DNA from: Actinomycetes bacterium
GTDB taxonomy: Bacteria > Actinomycetota > Actinomycetes > Actinomycetales > Cellulomonadaceae
DNA length: 33,705 nt
Direction of reading: 5' to 3'
NCBI GenBank assembly: GCA_023438885.1
Contig: JAEXPS010000016.1
Span: forward strand, 1 to 33,705
A program made the translations under genes and the position numbers. The notes below the pieces were generated by a model. The model saw only the letters and a list, made by a program, of their open reading frames with translations. It was not told the DNA's origin and did not search any database. Of the stretch, positions 17,043 through 24,370 are shown piece by piece (the first letter of the stretch is position 1; the number at the start of each line of letters is the position of its first letter).

Positions 17043-18245
17043 GTGATGTCCTCCACCGCGCGCCTGTTCACGTCCGAGTCCGTCACCGAGGGCCACCCCG
17101 ACAAGGTCTGTGACCAGATCTCGGACGCCATCCTCGACGCGATCCTGGAGCAGGACCCCGGCGCTCGGGTCGCGGTGGAGACGATGGTGACGACGGGCCT
17201 GGTCCATGTCGCCGGCGAGGTCACCACGGAGGCCTACGTCGAGATCCCGCAGCTCGTGCGGGAGGTGGTGAACTCCATCGGGTACACCTCCTCCCAGATC
17301 GGGTTCGACGGTGACTCCTGCGGTGTCTCCGTGTCGATCGGCCAGCAGTCGCCGGACATCGCCCAGGGCGTCGACAAGGCGCTGGAGATGCGCGAGGACG
17401 CCGCGGACGACGACCCGCTGGACCAGCAGGGCGCCGGTGACCAAGGGTTGATGTTCGGCTACGCGTCGGACGACACCCCTAGCCTGCTCCCGCTGCCGAT
17501 CTGGCTGGCTCACCGCCTCGCGGAACGGCTGGCGCAGGCCCGCCGCGAGAACCTGATCCCCGGCCTCCGGCCGGACGGCAAGACCCAGGTGACGATCCGG
17601 TACGAGGGCGATCGGCCGGTGGGCATCGACACGGTGGTGGTCTCCACCCAGCACGAGCCGGACTTCCCCCTGGAGTCCCAGCTGCGCCCGGCCGTGGCCG
17701 AGCTGGTGGTCAAGCCCGTGCTCGACCTCGTGGACCTGGACAGCGCCGGTCACACCCTCCTGGTCAACCCGACGGGACAGTTCGTCGTCGGCGGGCCCAA
17801 GGGGGACGCCGGCCTCACCGGACGCAAGATCATCGTCGACACCTACGGCGGCATGGCCCGCCACGGTGGCGGCGCGTTCTCCGGCAAGGACCCGTCCAAG
17901 GTCGACCGCTCAGCCGCCTACGCGATGCGCTGGGTCGCCAAGAACGTCGTCGCCGCCGGGCTGGCCAGTCGATGCGAGGTCCAGGTGGCCTATGCAATCG
18001 GCCGCGCCCACCCGGTGGGTCTGTACGTCGAGACCTTCGGTACCGGCACCGTGCCCGTGGACCGCCTGACCGCGGCGATCCGCGACGTCTTCGACCTGCG
18101 GCCCGCCGCGATCATCCGCGACCTCGACCTGCTGCGGCCGATCTACCGCAAGACCGCGGCGTACGGCCACTTCGGCCGCGAGCTGCCCGAGTTCACCTGG
18201 GAGCGCACGGACCGGATCGACGACCTGATCGCCGCCCTCGGCTGA
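17043..18245 (+). CDS. metK: S-adenosylmethionine synthetase
   Basis: MetK makes S-adenosylmethionine from methionine and ATP; SAM feeds methylation and other reactions. The product of 400 residues (399 from the ATG) has RLFTSESVTEGHPDKVCDQ at the N-terminus, GAGDQGLMFGYA, and GGGAFSGKDPSKVDRSAAYA, the P-loop-like phosphate-binding motif. The C-terminal RELPEFTWERTD matches the family. The adjacent GTG 17043 and ATG 17046 are both possible; the -10 box 7 bases before the GTG favours 17043 for a leaderless transcript. A longer in-frame reading from 17004 overlaps coaBC and lacks homology. Confidence 0.96.
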   Translation: MMSSTARLFTSESVTEGHPDKVCDQISDAILDAILEQDPGARVAVETMVTTGLVHVAGEVTTEAYVEIPQLVREVVNSIGYTSSQIGFDGDSCGVSVSIGQQSPDIAQGVDKALEMREDAADDDPLDQQGAGDQGLMFGYASDDTPSLLPLPIWLAHRLAERLAQARRENLIPGLRPDGKTQVTIRYEGDRPVGIDTVVVSTQHEPDFPLESQLRPAVAELVVKPVLDLVDLDSAGHTLLVNPTGQFVVGGPKGDAGLTGRKIIVDTYGGMARHGGGAFSGKDPSKVDRSAAYAMRWVAKNVVAAGLASRCEVQVAYAIGRAHPVGLYVETFGTGTVPVDRLTAAIRDVFDLRPAAIIRDLDLLRPIYRKTAAYGHFGRELPEFTWERTDRIDDLIAALG

Positions 18246-18253
18246 GCAACGCT

Positions 18254-18269
18254 CTCGCCGGTGGGCGAG
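18254..18269 (+). terminator. Short hairpin after metK
   Basis: CTCGCC (18254-18259) and GGCGAG (18264-18269) form a perfect 6-bp stem with a GGTG loop, 9 bases after the metK stop. There is no T-tract, so it would be at best a weak or Rho-assisted terminator. It covers the alternative priA start codon GTG 18261, which is one reason to prefer the later start. Confidence 0.3.
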
Positions 18270-18287
18270 GGATGGTGGGATGGGGCC

Positions 18288-20348
18288 GTGGAGGTCACCC
18301 AGCCGACGCTCGCCGGGATGCCGCGCGTTCGCGCACCTCGGCCGGTGAAGGAACGGGCGAAGGCTGCGTCCTTGCCGGTGGCCCGGGTGTGCGTCGACGT
18401 GCAGCCGGCGCATCTCGACCGGGTGTTCGACTACCTGGTGCCGGCCGATCTCGATGCCGCCGCGCGTCCGGGCGTCCGGGTCAAGGTGAGGTTCGCCGGC
18501 CAGGACGTCGACGGCTGGCTGCTGGAGCGCGCCGAGGCCACCGAGCACGACGGGCGGCTGGTGCCGCTGCGGCGCGTCGTCACGAGCGAGCCCGTCCTCA
18601 ACCCCGAGGTCGCCCGGCTCGCCCGAGCGGTCGCCGACCGTTACGCCGGGACCCTTGCCGACGTGCTCCGCCTCGCGGTTCCGCCGCGGCACGCTCGCGT
18701 GGAGGCGGAGGCGCACGACGACCCGACCGAGCCGTCGCCGGCGCCCTCCGCACTCGGCACCGCGTGGACCCCCTACCGCGGTGGGGCGGCGCTGCTGCAG
18801 CACCTGCTGGGCGGCGGCCACCCGCGGGCGGTCTGGACGGCACTGCCGGGCCCGGCGGGGGAGCGCTGGCCCGATGCCGTGGCCCAGGCGGTCGCGGCCT
18901 GCGTGCTCGGCGGGCGTGGCGCCCTCGTGGTGGCCCCGGACGCCCGCGACGTCGATCGCGTGCTCGCCGCCCTGGCCGCCGTCGGGATACCCGCCTGGAC
19001 GCGGTCACATCCGCGGGGAGCGGTACGGCTCACGGCCGACGAGGGCCCTGCGGCCCGGTACCGGGCCTTCCTCGCCGCCGCGCGCGGCAGCGCCCGAGTG
19101 GTGGTCGGAACACGGGCGTCAGCGTTCGCGCCGGTGGCCGGCCTGGGCCTCGTCGTGCTCTGGGACGACGGCGACCCGCTGCACGCCGAGCCCCGCGCGC
19201 CCTACCCGCACGTCCGCGAGGTTCTCGCACTGCGCGCCGACCTCGCCGGCTGCGCGGCGCTCTTCGGTGGGTACGGCCGCACCGTGGAGGCCCAGCGGCT
19301 CGTCGACACCGGGTGGGCTCGCGAGGTGGCGGCCGACCGCGCGGTCGTCCGTGCGCGCACCCCGCGCGTCCGCGCACTGACCTCCGCCGAACTGGCCAAA
19401 GAGGGCGCTGCTGCCGCCGCCCGGCTGCCCGCCCCGGTGTTCGGCGCCGTGCGCGCGGCCCTCGCGGACGGGCCGGTCCTGGTGCAGGTGCCTCGTGCCG
19501 GGTACGTGCCGGTGACGGCGTGCGCCCGCTGCCGCCAGCCCGCGCGCTGCCCGGTGTGCACCGGGCCGCTCGCGGTCGAGGCGGCAGGCGCCGTGCCCTC
19601 GTGCGGCTGGTGCGGCCGGCTGGCCACCGACTGGCGATGCCGGGAGTGCGGGGGGGCACAGCTGCGCTCGGTTCGCGTCGGCTCGGGCCGCACGGCCGAG
19701 GAGATCGGCCGCGCGTTCCCCGGCTACCCCGTCAGGGTCTCCGGCGCGAGGGCGGCCGGGGGAGTGCTCGGCGAGGTGTGGGATGCGCCGGCGATCGTCG
19801 TGGCGACACCCGGGGCGGAACCTGTGGCCCCCGGCGGCTATGCGCTGGGGGTGCTCCTCGACGCCTCGGTGGCGACCGCGGGTGAAGGGCTCGCCGTCGA
19901 GACCGACGCTCTGCGCCGCTGGCTGAGCGCCGCCGCGCTGGTGCGGCCCGGTTCCGACGGGGGACAGGTGCTCGTCGTCGGCGACGGGGCTGCGCGGCCC
20001 ACCCAGGCCCTGGTGCGCTGGGACCCGGCCTCGCTCGCGGCACGGGAGCTCGGCGAACGCGCCGCGCTACGGCTGCCGCCCGTGGCGGCGATGGCGGCCG
20101 TCACCGGACCGCGCCCGGCGGTCGAGCTGGTGGCAGGCCGGGTCGAGGCCCCCGGGCTCGAGCTGCTCGGCCCGGTTCCGGTGCCCGGCCCGGCACAGCT
20201 CGACCCCGACGTGCGCCTCCTGCTGCGCGTCCCGGGGAGCCATGCCGGGGCCCTCGCCCGATCCCTGGCCGCCTCGCTCGCCGTGCGGAGCGCCCGCCGC
20301 GAGGGGGGCGCGCTCAAGGCACGCGTCGACCCACCGGAGGTGCTGTGA
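18288..20348 (+). CDS. priA: PriA-like replication restart protein, helicase motifs degenerate
   Basis: PriA recognises stalled forks and reloads the replisome. The 686-residue protein has the N-terminal DNA-binding domain (VCVDVQPAHLDRVFDYLVP) and a full set of eight zinc-binding cysteines at 412, 415, 421, 424, 439, 442, 451 and 454. The helicase motifs are broken. The Walker A place reads TALPGPAGERW (about 184-194) with no GKT/S, and the DEEH motif is DDGD (293-296). This loss is known for actinobacterial PriA, where helicase activity is thought absent. GTG 18288 is chosen because the 5' hairpin covers the alternative GTG at 18261 and a weak -10-like TGGGAT lies 6 bases upstream; the start remains uncertain. 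GTGA overlap with the next gene. Confidence 0.9.
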   Translation: MEVTQPTLAGMPRVRAPRPVKERAKAASLPVARVCVDVQPAHLDRVFDYLVPADLDAAARPGVRVKVRFAGQDVDGWLLERAEATEHDGRLVPLRRVVTSEPVLNPEVARLARAVADRYAGTLADVLRLAVPPRHARVEAEAHDDPTEPSPAPSALGTAWTPYRGGAALLQHLLGGGHPRAVWTALPGPAGERWPDAVAQAVAACVLGGRGALVVAPDARDVDRVLAALAAVGIPAWTRSHPRGAVRLTADEGPAARYRAFLAAARGSARVVVGTRASAFAPVAGLGLVVLWDDGDPLHAEPRAPYPHVREVLALRADLAGCAALFGGYGRTVEAQRLVDTGWAREVAADRAVVRARTPRVRALTSAELAKEGAAAAARLPAPVFGAVRAALADGPVLVQVPRAGYVPVTACARCRQPARCPVCTGPLAVEAAGAVPSCGWCGRLATDWRCRECGGAQLRSVRVGSGRTAEEIGRAFPGYPVRVSGARAAGGVLGEVWDAPAIVVATPGAEPVAPGGYALGVLLDASVATAGEGLAVETDALRRWLSAAALVRPGSDGGQVLVVGDGAARPTQALVRWDPASLAARELGERAALRLPPVAAMAAVTGPRPAVELVAGRVEAPGLELLGPVPVPGPAQLDPDVRLLLRVPGSHAGALARSLAASLAVRSARREGGALKARVDPPEVL

Positions 20349-20959
20349 CCACCGTCGACGCCGTCCTTTTCGATCTCGGCAACGTGCTGGTCGGATGGGA
20401 TCCACGACTCGCCCTGAGCGAGTTCCTGGGACCCGACGAGGTCGAGGCGTTCCTCGAGTCGGGCTTCACCGATCTGAACCACCGACTCGACGCCGGCCTG
20501 GCGTGGGACGACGCCGAGGCGGAGCTGGACGCCCGCAACCCGGAGCACGCGCGCGTGCTGCGGTTCTATCGACGGCACTACCCGGCATCGCTCACCGGTC
20601 CGGTCCCCGGGGTCGCCGAGCTGGTGGAGGAGCTGCGTACCCTCGGGCTGCGCCTGATCGGGCTGACCAACTGGTCCTCCGAGACCTTCCCGCACGCCCT
20701 GCCTGCCGCGCCGGCGATCGGCCGGCTGCACGGCATCGTCGTCTCCGGCGACGAGGGCATGGCCAAGCCAGATCCACGCTTCTTCGCCCTGGCCGCACGG
20801 CGGCACGGCCTTGCTCCGGCGCACACGCTCTTCGTCGACGACTCGCCCGTCAACGTCGCCGCGGCGCGGCAGCTCGGCTACCAGGGTGTGGAGTTCACGT
20901 GCGCCGCCGACCTGCGTCTCGAGCTGCGAGCCCGAGGTGTCGACGTGGCGGCGCCCTAG
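20345..20959 (+). CDS. HAD-superfamily hydrolase (subfamily IA)
   Basis: This 204-residue haloacid-dehalogenase-type hydrolase probably acts on a small phosphorylated metabolite. Motif I is FDLGNVLVGWDP with nucleophile D10; residue 12, usually a second aspartate that protonates the leaving group, is glycine, as in the YihX-like DLGNV group. Motif II is LTNWSS, motif III the lysine in AKPDPRFF, and motif IV FVDDSPVNV. A helical cap lies between about residues 15 and 85. It overlaps priA by GTGA and lies before fmt; nothing in this context reveals the substrate. Its stop codon is the TAG of the likely fmt -10 box. Confidence 0.88.
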   Translation: MTTVDAVLFDLGNVLVGWDPRLALSEFLGPDEVEAFLESGFTDLNHRLDAGLAWDDAEAELDARNPEHARVLRFYRRHYPASLTGPVPGVAELVEELRTLGLRLIGLTNWSSETFPHALPAAPAIGRLHGIVVSGDEGMAKPDPRFFALAARRHGLAPAHTLFVDDSPVNVAAARQLGYQGVEFTCAADLRLELRARGVDVAAP

Positions 20960-20962
20960 GAT
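20957..20962 (+). promoter_or_regulatory. Putative -10 box (TAGGAT) for leaderless fmt, sharing a stop codon
   Basis: TAGGAT begins with the TAG stop of the HAD gene and ends exactly 7 bases before the fmt GTG. There is no Shine-Dalgarno sequence. TAGGAT is close to the best actinobacterial -10 consensus. Confidence 0.55.
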
Positions 20963-20969
20963 CGCCCTC

Positions 20970-21902
20970 GTGCGTGTGCTGTTCGCCGGGACCCCTGCCG
21001 CTGCCGTGCCGTCCCTGCGAGCGCTGGCCGCGTCGTCGCACCAGGTGGTGGCGGTGCTCACGCGTCCCGACGCGCCCGCGGGCCGCGGCCGGACGCCCAC
21101 CCCCAGCGCGGTGCGCCTGGTGGCCGACGAGCTCGGCCTGGAGGTGCTGACCCCGCCCCGTCTGCGCGACGAGGCGTTCCGCGCCCGGCTGACCGAGCTC
21201 GCTCCGGACGCGGCCGCCGTGGTCGCCTACGGCGCCCTGGTGCCTTCGGACCTGCTGGCGGCCGTGCCCCATGGCTGGGTCAACCTGCACTTCTCCTTGC
21301 TGCCGGCCTGGCGGGGCGCGGCCCCCGTGCAGCGGGCGATCATCGCCGGGGACGAGGTGACGGGCGCCACGACCTTCAGGCTCGAGGAGGGGCTGGACAC
21401 GGGGCCGGTGTACGGGCTGCTCACCGAGACGGTGCGGGCTCGCGACACCGCCGGTGACCTGCTGGGGCGGCTGGCGGAGGCCGGCAGCGGGCTGCTGGTG
21501 CGCACGCTGGACGGCATCGAGGACGGCTCGCTCACGGCGGTGCCGCAGCCGCCCGACGGGGTCAGTCTCGCCCCGAAGCTGACGCCCGAGGACGCCCGGG
21601 TGCGCTGGGCGCACCCCGCCATGGCGGTGGATCGGCTGATCCGCGGCTGCACGCCCGACCCGGGAGCGTGGACCACCCTGCCCGACGGCACCCGCCTCGG
21701 TCTCGGCCCTGTGCGCCTGACGGACGAGCGGCTCCCGGCCGGCGCGGTGGCGGCAGGCAAGCGGGAGGTGCTGGTCGGCACCGCCACCCAGGCCGTGCTC
21801 CTCTCGGAGGTGACGCCGCAGGGCAGGCGGCCGATGGCGGCCGCCGACTGGGCGCGGGGCGCTCGCCTGGGCGAGGGCGCCGTGCTGGGCGGCGAGGCGT
21901 GA
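20970..21902 (+). CDS. fmt: Methionyl-tRNA formyltransferase
   Basis: Fmt formylates initiator Met-tRNA with 10-formyl-tetrahydrofolate. The 310-residue protein begins RVLFAGTPAAAVPSL, the family N-terminus. It has the active-site signature WVNLHFSLLPAWRGAAPVQ with the conserved Asn and His and the downstream GATTFRLEEGLDTGPV with the catalytic aspartate. The C-terminal tRNA-binding OB-fold domain covers about residues 205-310. GTG 20970 is fixed by homology and the -10 box 7 bases upstream. Peptide deformylase, its usual partner, is not in this window. The stop overlaps rsmB (GTGA). Confidence 0.96.
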   Translation: MRVLFAGTPAAAVPSLRALAASSHQVVAVLTRPDAPAGRGRTPTPSAVRLVADELGLEVLTPPRLRDEAFRARLTELAPDAAAVVAYGALVPSDLLAAVPHGWVNLHFSLLPAWRGAAPVQRAIIAGDEVTGATTFRLEEGLDTGPVYGLLTETVRARDTAGDLLGRLAEAGSGLLVRTLDGIEDGSLTAVPQPPDGVSLAPKLTPEDARVRWAHPAMAVDRLIRGCTPDPGAWTTLPDGTRLGLGPVRLTDERLPAGAVAAGKREVLVGTATQAVLLSEVTPQGRRPMAAADWARGARLGEGAVLGGEA

Positions 21903-23407
21903 GCGACGAGCGGCGCGACCACCGCGGCCACCAGCGCGGCCGGGCCCGTACCGCCGGGACCGCACGGCGGACCGGGGCTCCGCCCGCTCAGCGCTCACGT
22001 GCTACCGACCCTGCCCGCACCACGGCGTTCGACGTGCTCCGGCAGGTGGCCGACTCCGACGCGTACGCCAACCTGGTGCTGCCGCCGCTGCTGCGCGAGA
22101 GGCGCATCGCCGGGCGCGACGCCGCGTTCGCCACCGAGCTGGCGTACGGGACGCTCCGGCTGCGCGGCCGCTACGACGCCGTGCTGGCGTACGCCGTCGA
22201 CCGGGGTCTGGACCGGGTGGACCCCGCCGTCCTCGACGTGCTGCGCCTCGGCGCCCACCAGCTGCTCGGCATGCGGGTGCCGCCCCACGCCGCGGTGTCG
22301 GAGACCGTGGCGCTCGCGCGCGGGCGTGTCGGTGCGGGACCGGCGCAGTTCGTCAACGCGGTGCTGCGCCGGGTCGCGGACGCATCGCTCGACGAGTGGC
22401 TCGCGCGCCTGAGCGAGGCGGCCGGCGACGACGAGACCGCGCGACTGGCCGTCACGCAGTCGCACCCCGCGTGGGTGGTCCGCGCGCTGCGCGAGTCCCT
22501 CGTCGGCAACGGTCGCCAGGTCGAGGAGCTGGAACGCCTGCTCGAGGCCGACAACGTGGCACCGCAGGTGACGCTCGTTGCCCGGCCCGGCCTCGGCACG
22601 CTCGAGGAGCTCCACGCCGCCTTTCCCGACGGGGAGCCGGGGGTCCTGGCTCCCACCGCTCTGCGCCTGGCCGGGGGAGACCCGGGCGCGGTGGCCGCGG
22701 TGCGCGAGGGGCGCGCCGGCGTGCAGGACGAGGGCAGCCAGCTGGTCGCGCTCGCCCTGGCTGCGGCGCCGCTCGACGGTCCGGACCGCAGATGGCTCGA
22801 CCTGGCGGCCGGCCCGGGCGGCAAGGCCGCGCTCCTGGCAGCCGAGGCCGCCCGCCGGGGTGCGCGACTGGTGGCCAACGAGGTGCAGCCGCACCGAGCC
22901 CGGCTGGTCGCGCAGTCGCTGCGCGCGATCCCGGCGGACGCCGTCGAGGAGGTGCGCACCGGGGACAGCCGCCTCGTCGGCTCCTCCGAGCCCGGTGCGT
23001 ACGACCGCGTGCTGCTGGACGCTCCCTGCACCGGCCTCGGGGCCCTGCGCCGCCGTCCCGAGGCTCGATGGCGCCGCACGCCCGCGGACCTGCCGACGCT
23101 GACCGCGCTGCAGCGGGAGCTGCTCGCCTCGGCGCTGGCGGCCGTGCGACCGGGCGGTCTCGTCGCGTACGTCACGTGCTCGCCCCACCTCGCCGAGACC
23201 CGGCTCGTCGTCGCCGACGCCCTGAAGGCGGCCGCGAATGCGGGGACTCGCGCGACGCTCGTCGACGCCCGCCCGGTGATCGACGCGCTCGCGCCGAGGA
23301 GCGGACTCGACCTGGGCGAGGGCCCGCAGGTCCAGCTGTGGCCGCACGTGCACGGCACGGACGCGATGCATCTGACCCTGCTCCGCCGTGAGCGCGCGCC
23401 CCTCTAG
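21899..23407 (+). CDS. rsmB: 16S rRNA (cytosine-C5) methyltransferase RsmB/Sun family
   Basis: RsmB methylates C967 (E. coli numbering) of 16S rRNA with SAM. The 502-residue protein has an Arg-rich disordered start (1-38), an N-terminal NusB-like RNA-binding domain (about 39-180), and a C-terminal SAM-dependent methyltransferase domain. The SAM site is DLAAGPGGKAAL from D301. The two conserved cysteines are C377 in DAPCTGLG and C427 in VTCSPHLAE, the latter being the nucleophile position. GTG 21899 overlaps the fmt stop (GTGA), matching the usual fmt-rsmB pair. The TAG stop is part of the likely rpe -10 box. Confidence 0.93.
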   Translation: MSDERRDHRGHQRGRARTAGTARRTGAPPAQRSRATDPARTTAFDVLRQVADSDAYANLVLPPLLRERRIAGRDAAFATELAYGTLRLRGRYDAVLAYAVDRGLDRVDPAVLDVLRLGAHQLLGMRVPPHAAVSETVALARGRVGAGPAQFVNAVLRRVADASLDEWLARLSEAAGDDETARLAVTQSHPAWVVRALRESLVGNGRQVEELERLLEADNVAPQVTLVARPGLGTLEELHAAFPDGEPGVLAPTALRLAGGDPGAVAAVREGRAGVQDEGSQLVALALAAAPLDGPDRRWLDLAAGPGGKAALLAAEAARRGARLVANEVQPHRARLVAQSLRAIPADAVEEVRTGDSRLVGSSEPGAYDRVLLDAPCTGLGALRRRPEARWRRTPADLPTLTALQRELLASALAAVRPGGLVAYVTCSPHLAETRLVVADALKAAANAGTRATLVDARPVIDALAPRSGLDLGEGPQVQLWPHVHGTDAMHLTLLRRERAPL

Positions 23408-23410
23408 GCT
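23405..23410 (+). promoter_or_regulatory. Putative -10 box (TAGGCT) for leaderless rpe, sharing a stop codon
   Basis: TAGGCT begins with the rsmB stop codon and ends 6 bases before the rpe GTG at 23417. There is no Shine-Dalgarno sequence in between. Confidence 0.5.
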
Positions 23411-23416
23411 GGCCGC

Positions 23417-24082
23417 GTGACGGCCCGCATCAACCCCAGCATCCTGTCGGCGGACTTCGCCAACCTCGAGCGAGACCTGGCCGCGATCGCGACGGCCGAC
23501 TTCGCGCACATCGACGTCATGGACCAGCACTTCGTGCCCAACCTGACCATCGGCCTGCCGGTGGTCAGGCGGTTGGTCGAGGTGTCGCCCGTGCCACTGG
23601 ACGTGCACCTGATGATCGAGGACGCGGACCGCTGGGCGCCCGAGTACGCCGCCGCCGGGGCCGCGTCCGTCACGTTCCACGCCGAGGCGACGCAGGCGCC
23701 CGTGCGGCTCGCCCGCGAGCTGCGCGCCGGCGGTGTGCGGGCCGCGATCGCGCTGCGACCGGCGAGCGCCGTCGACGGGCTGATCGACCTGCTCGACGAG
23801 TTCGACATGGTCCTCGTGATGACGGTCGAGCCCGGGTTCGGCGGCCAGAGCTTCCTCGACGGCACGCTGCCGAAGATCCGACGCCTGAGGCAGGCGATCC
23901 GCGCGGCGCACCTGCCGACGTGGGTGCAGGTGGACGGCGGCGTCAGCCGCGAGACCATCGGCCGCATCGCGGCCGCCGGGGCCGACGTCTTCGTGGCGGG
24001 CAGCGCCGTCTTCGCCGCCGACGACGTCGCCGGCGAGATCGCCGCACTGCGCTCGCTCGCCGTTCCGGCCGTGCCCGCCTGA
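23417..24082 (+). CDS. rpe: Ribulose-phosphate 3-epimerase
   Basis: Rpe interconverts ribulose 5-phosphate and xylulose 5-phosphate in the pentose phosphate pathway; ribulose 5-phosphate is also a precursor of riboflavin, made by the genes just downstream. The 221-residue TIM-barrel protein has PSILSADFANL, HIDVMDQHFVPNLT with metal-binding His and Asp, VHLMIED, MTVEPGFGGQSF and VQVDGGVSRETI, plus VAGSAVF at the phosphate site. GTG 23417 is set by homology and the -10 box 6 bases upstream. It ends 288 bases before ribD; the gap holds the FMN riboswitch. Confidence 0.96.
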   Translation: MTARINPSILSADFANLERDLAAIATADFAHIDVMDQHFVPNLTIGLPVVRRLVEVSPVPLDVHLMIEDADRWAPEYAAAGAASVTFHAEATQAPVRLARELRAGGVRAAIALRPASAVDGLIDLLDEFDMVLVMTVEPGFGGQSFLDGTLPKIRRLRQAIRAAHLPTWVQVDGGVSRETIGRIAAAGADVFVAGSAVFAADDVAGEIAALRSLAVPAVPA

Positions 24083-24132
24083 CGGTCTTCTCGCTGGCCA
24101 ACCGCGGTGCAGGTCGCTGCCGGGCGGTGTGG

Positions 24133-24138
24133 TAGAAC
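24133..24138 (+). promoter_or_regulatory. Possible extended -10 box (TGG-TAGAAC) of the rib operon
   Basis: TAGAAC, preceded by TGG as an extended -10, lies about 18 bases before the first paired bases of the FMN riboswitch. A start near 24145 would include the whole aptamer. No strong -35 box is visible. Confidence 0.4.
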
Positions 24139-24150
24139 TGACGGCAAGCA

Positions 24151-24284
24151 CACGTGCTCCGGGGTCGGTGAAAGTCCGAACCGGCGGTGACAGTCCGCGA
24201 CCCGCAAGGACCCGCGAGGGGACGAGCGGTGGACCCGGTGGAACTCCGGGACCGACGGTGAGAGTCCGGATGGGAGGAGTCGTG
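24151..24284 (+). promoter_or_regulatory. FMN riboswitch (RFN element)
   Basis: The aptamer is easy to read. The closing stem pairs CACG/CTCC (24151-24160) with GGAG/CGTG (24275-24284). Inside are the conserved blocks GGGTCGGTGAAAGTCCGAAC, CCGGCGGTGACAGTCC, CCCGCGAGG, GACCCGGTGGAACTCCGG, and GACCGACGGTGAGAGTCCGGATGGGAGGAG. These match the RFN consensus in order and spacing. It senses FMN and controls the ribD-ribE-ribBA-ribH operon. Confidence 0.95.
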
Positions 24285-24316
24285 GCGGCGGGCGGCCCTG
24301 GCCGTGCGCCGCGACA

Positions 24317-24365
24317 GCAGGGTGTTCCCTGCCCTCCCCGCCCCGGTGCCCCTCGGCCCGGGAGG
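24317..24365 (+). promoter_or_regulatory. Riboswitch expression platform with SD-sequestering hairpin
   Basis: After the aptamer, GCAGGG (24317-24322) and CCCTGC (24327-24332) form a perfect hairpin, and CCTC (24351-24354) can pair with GAGG (24362-24365), the ribD Shine-Dalgarno sequence. There is no T-tract. I infer that FMN binding favours sequestration of the ribosome binding site, that is, translational rather than transcriptional control. Confidence 0.5.
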
Positions 24366-24370
24366 TGGAC

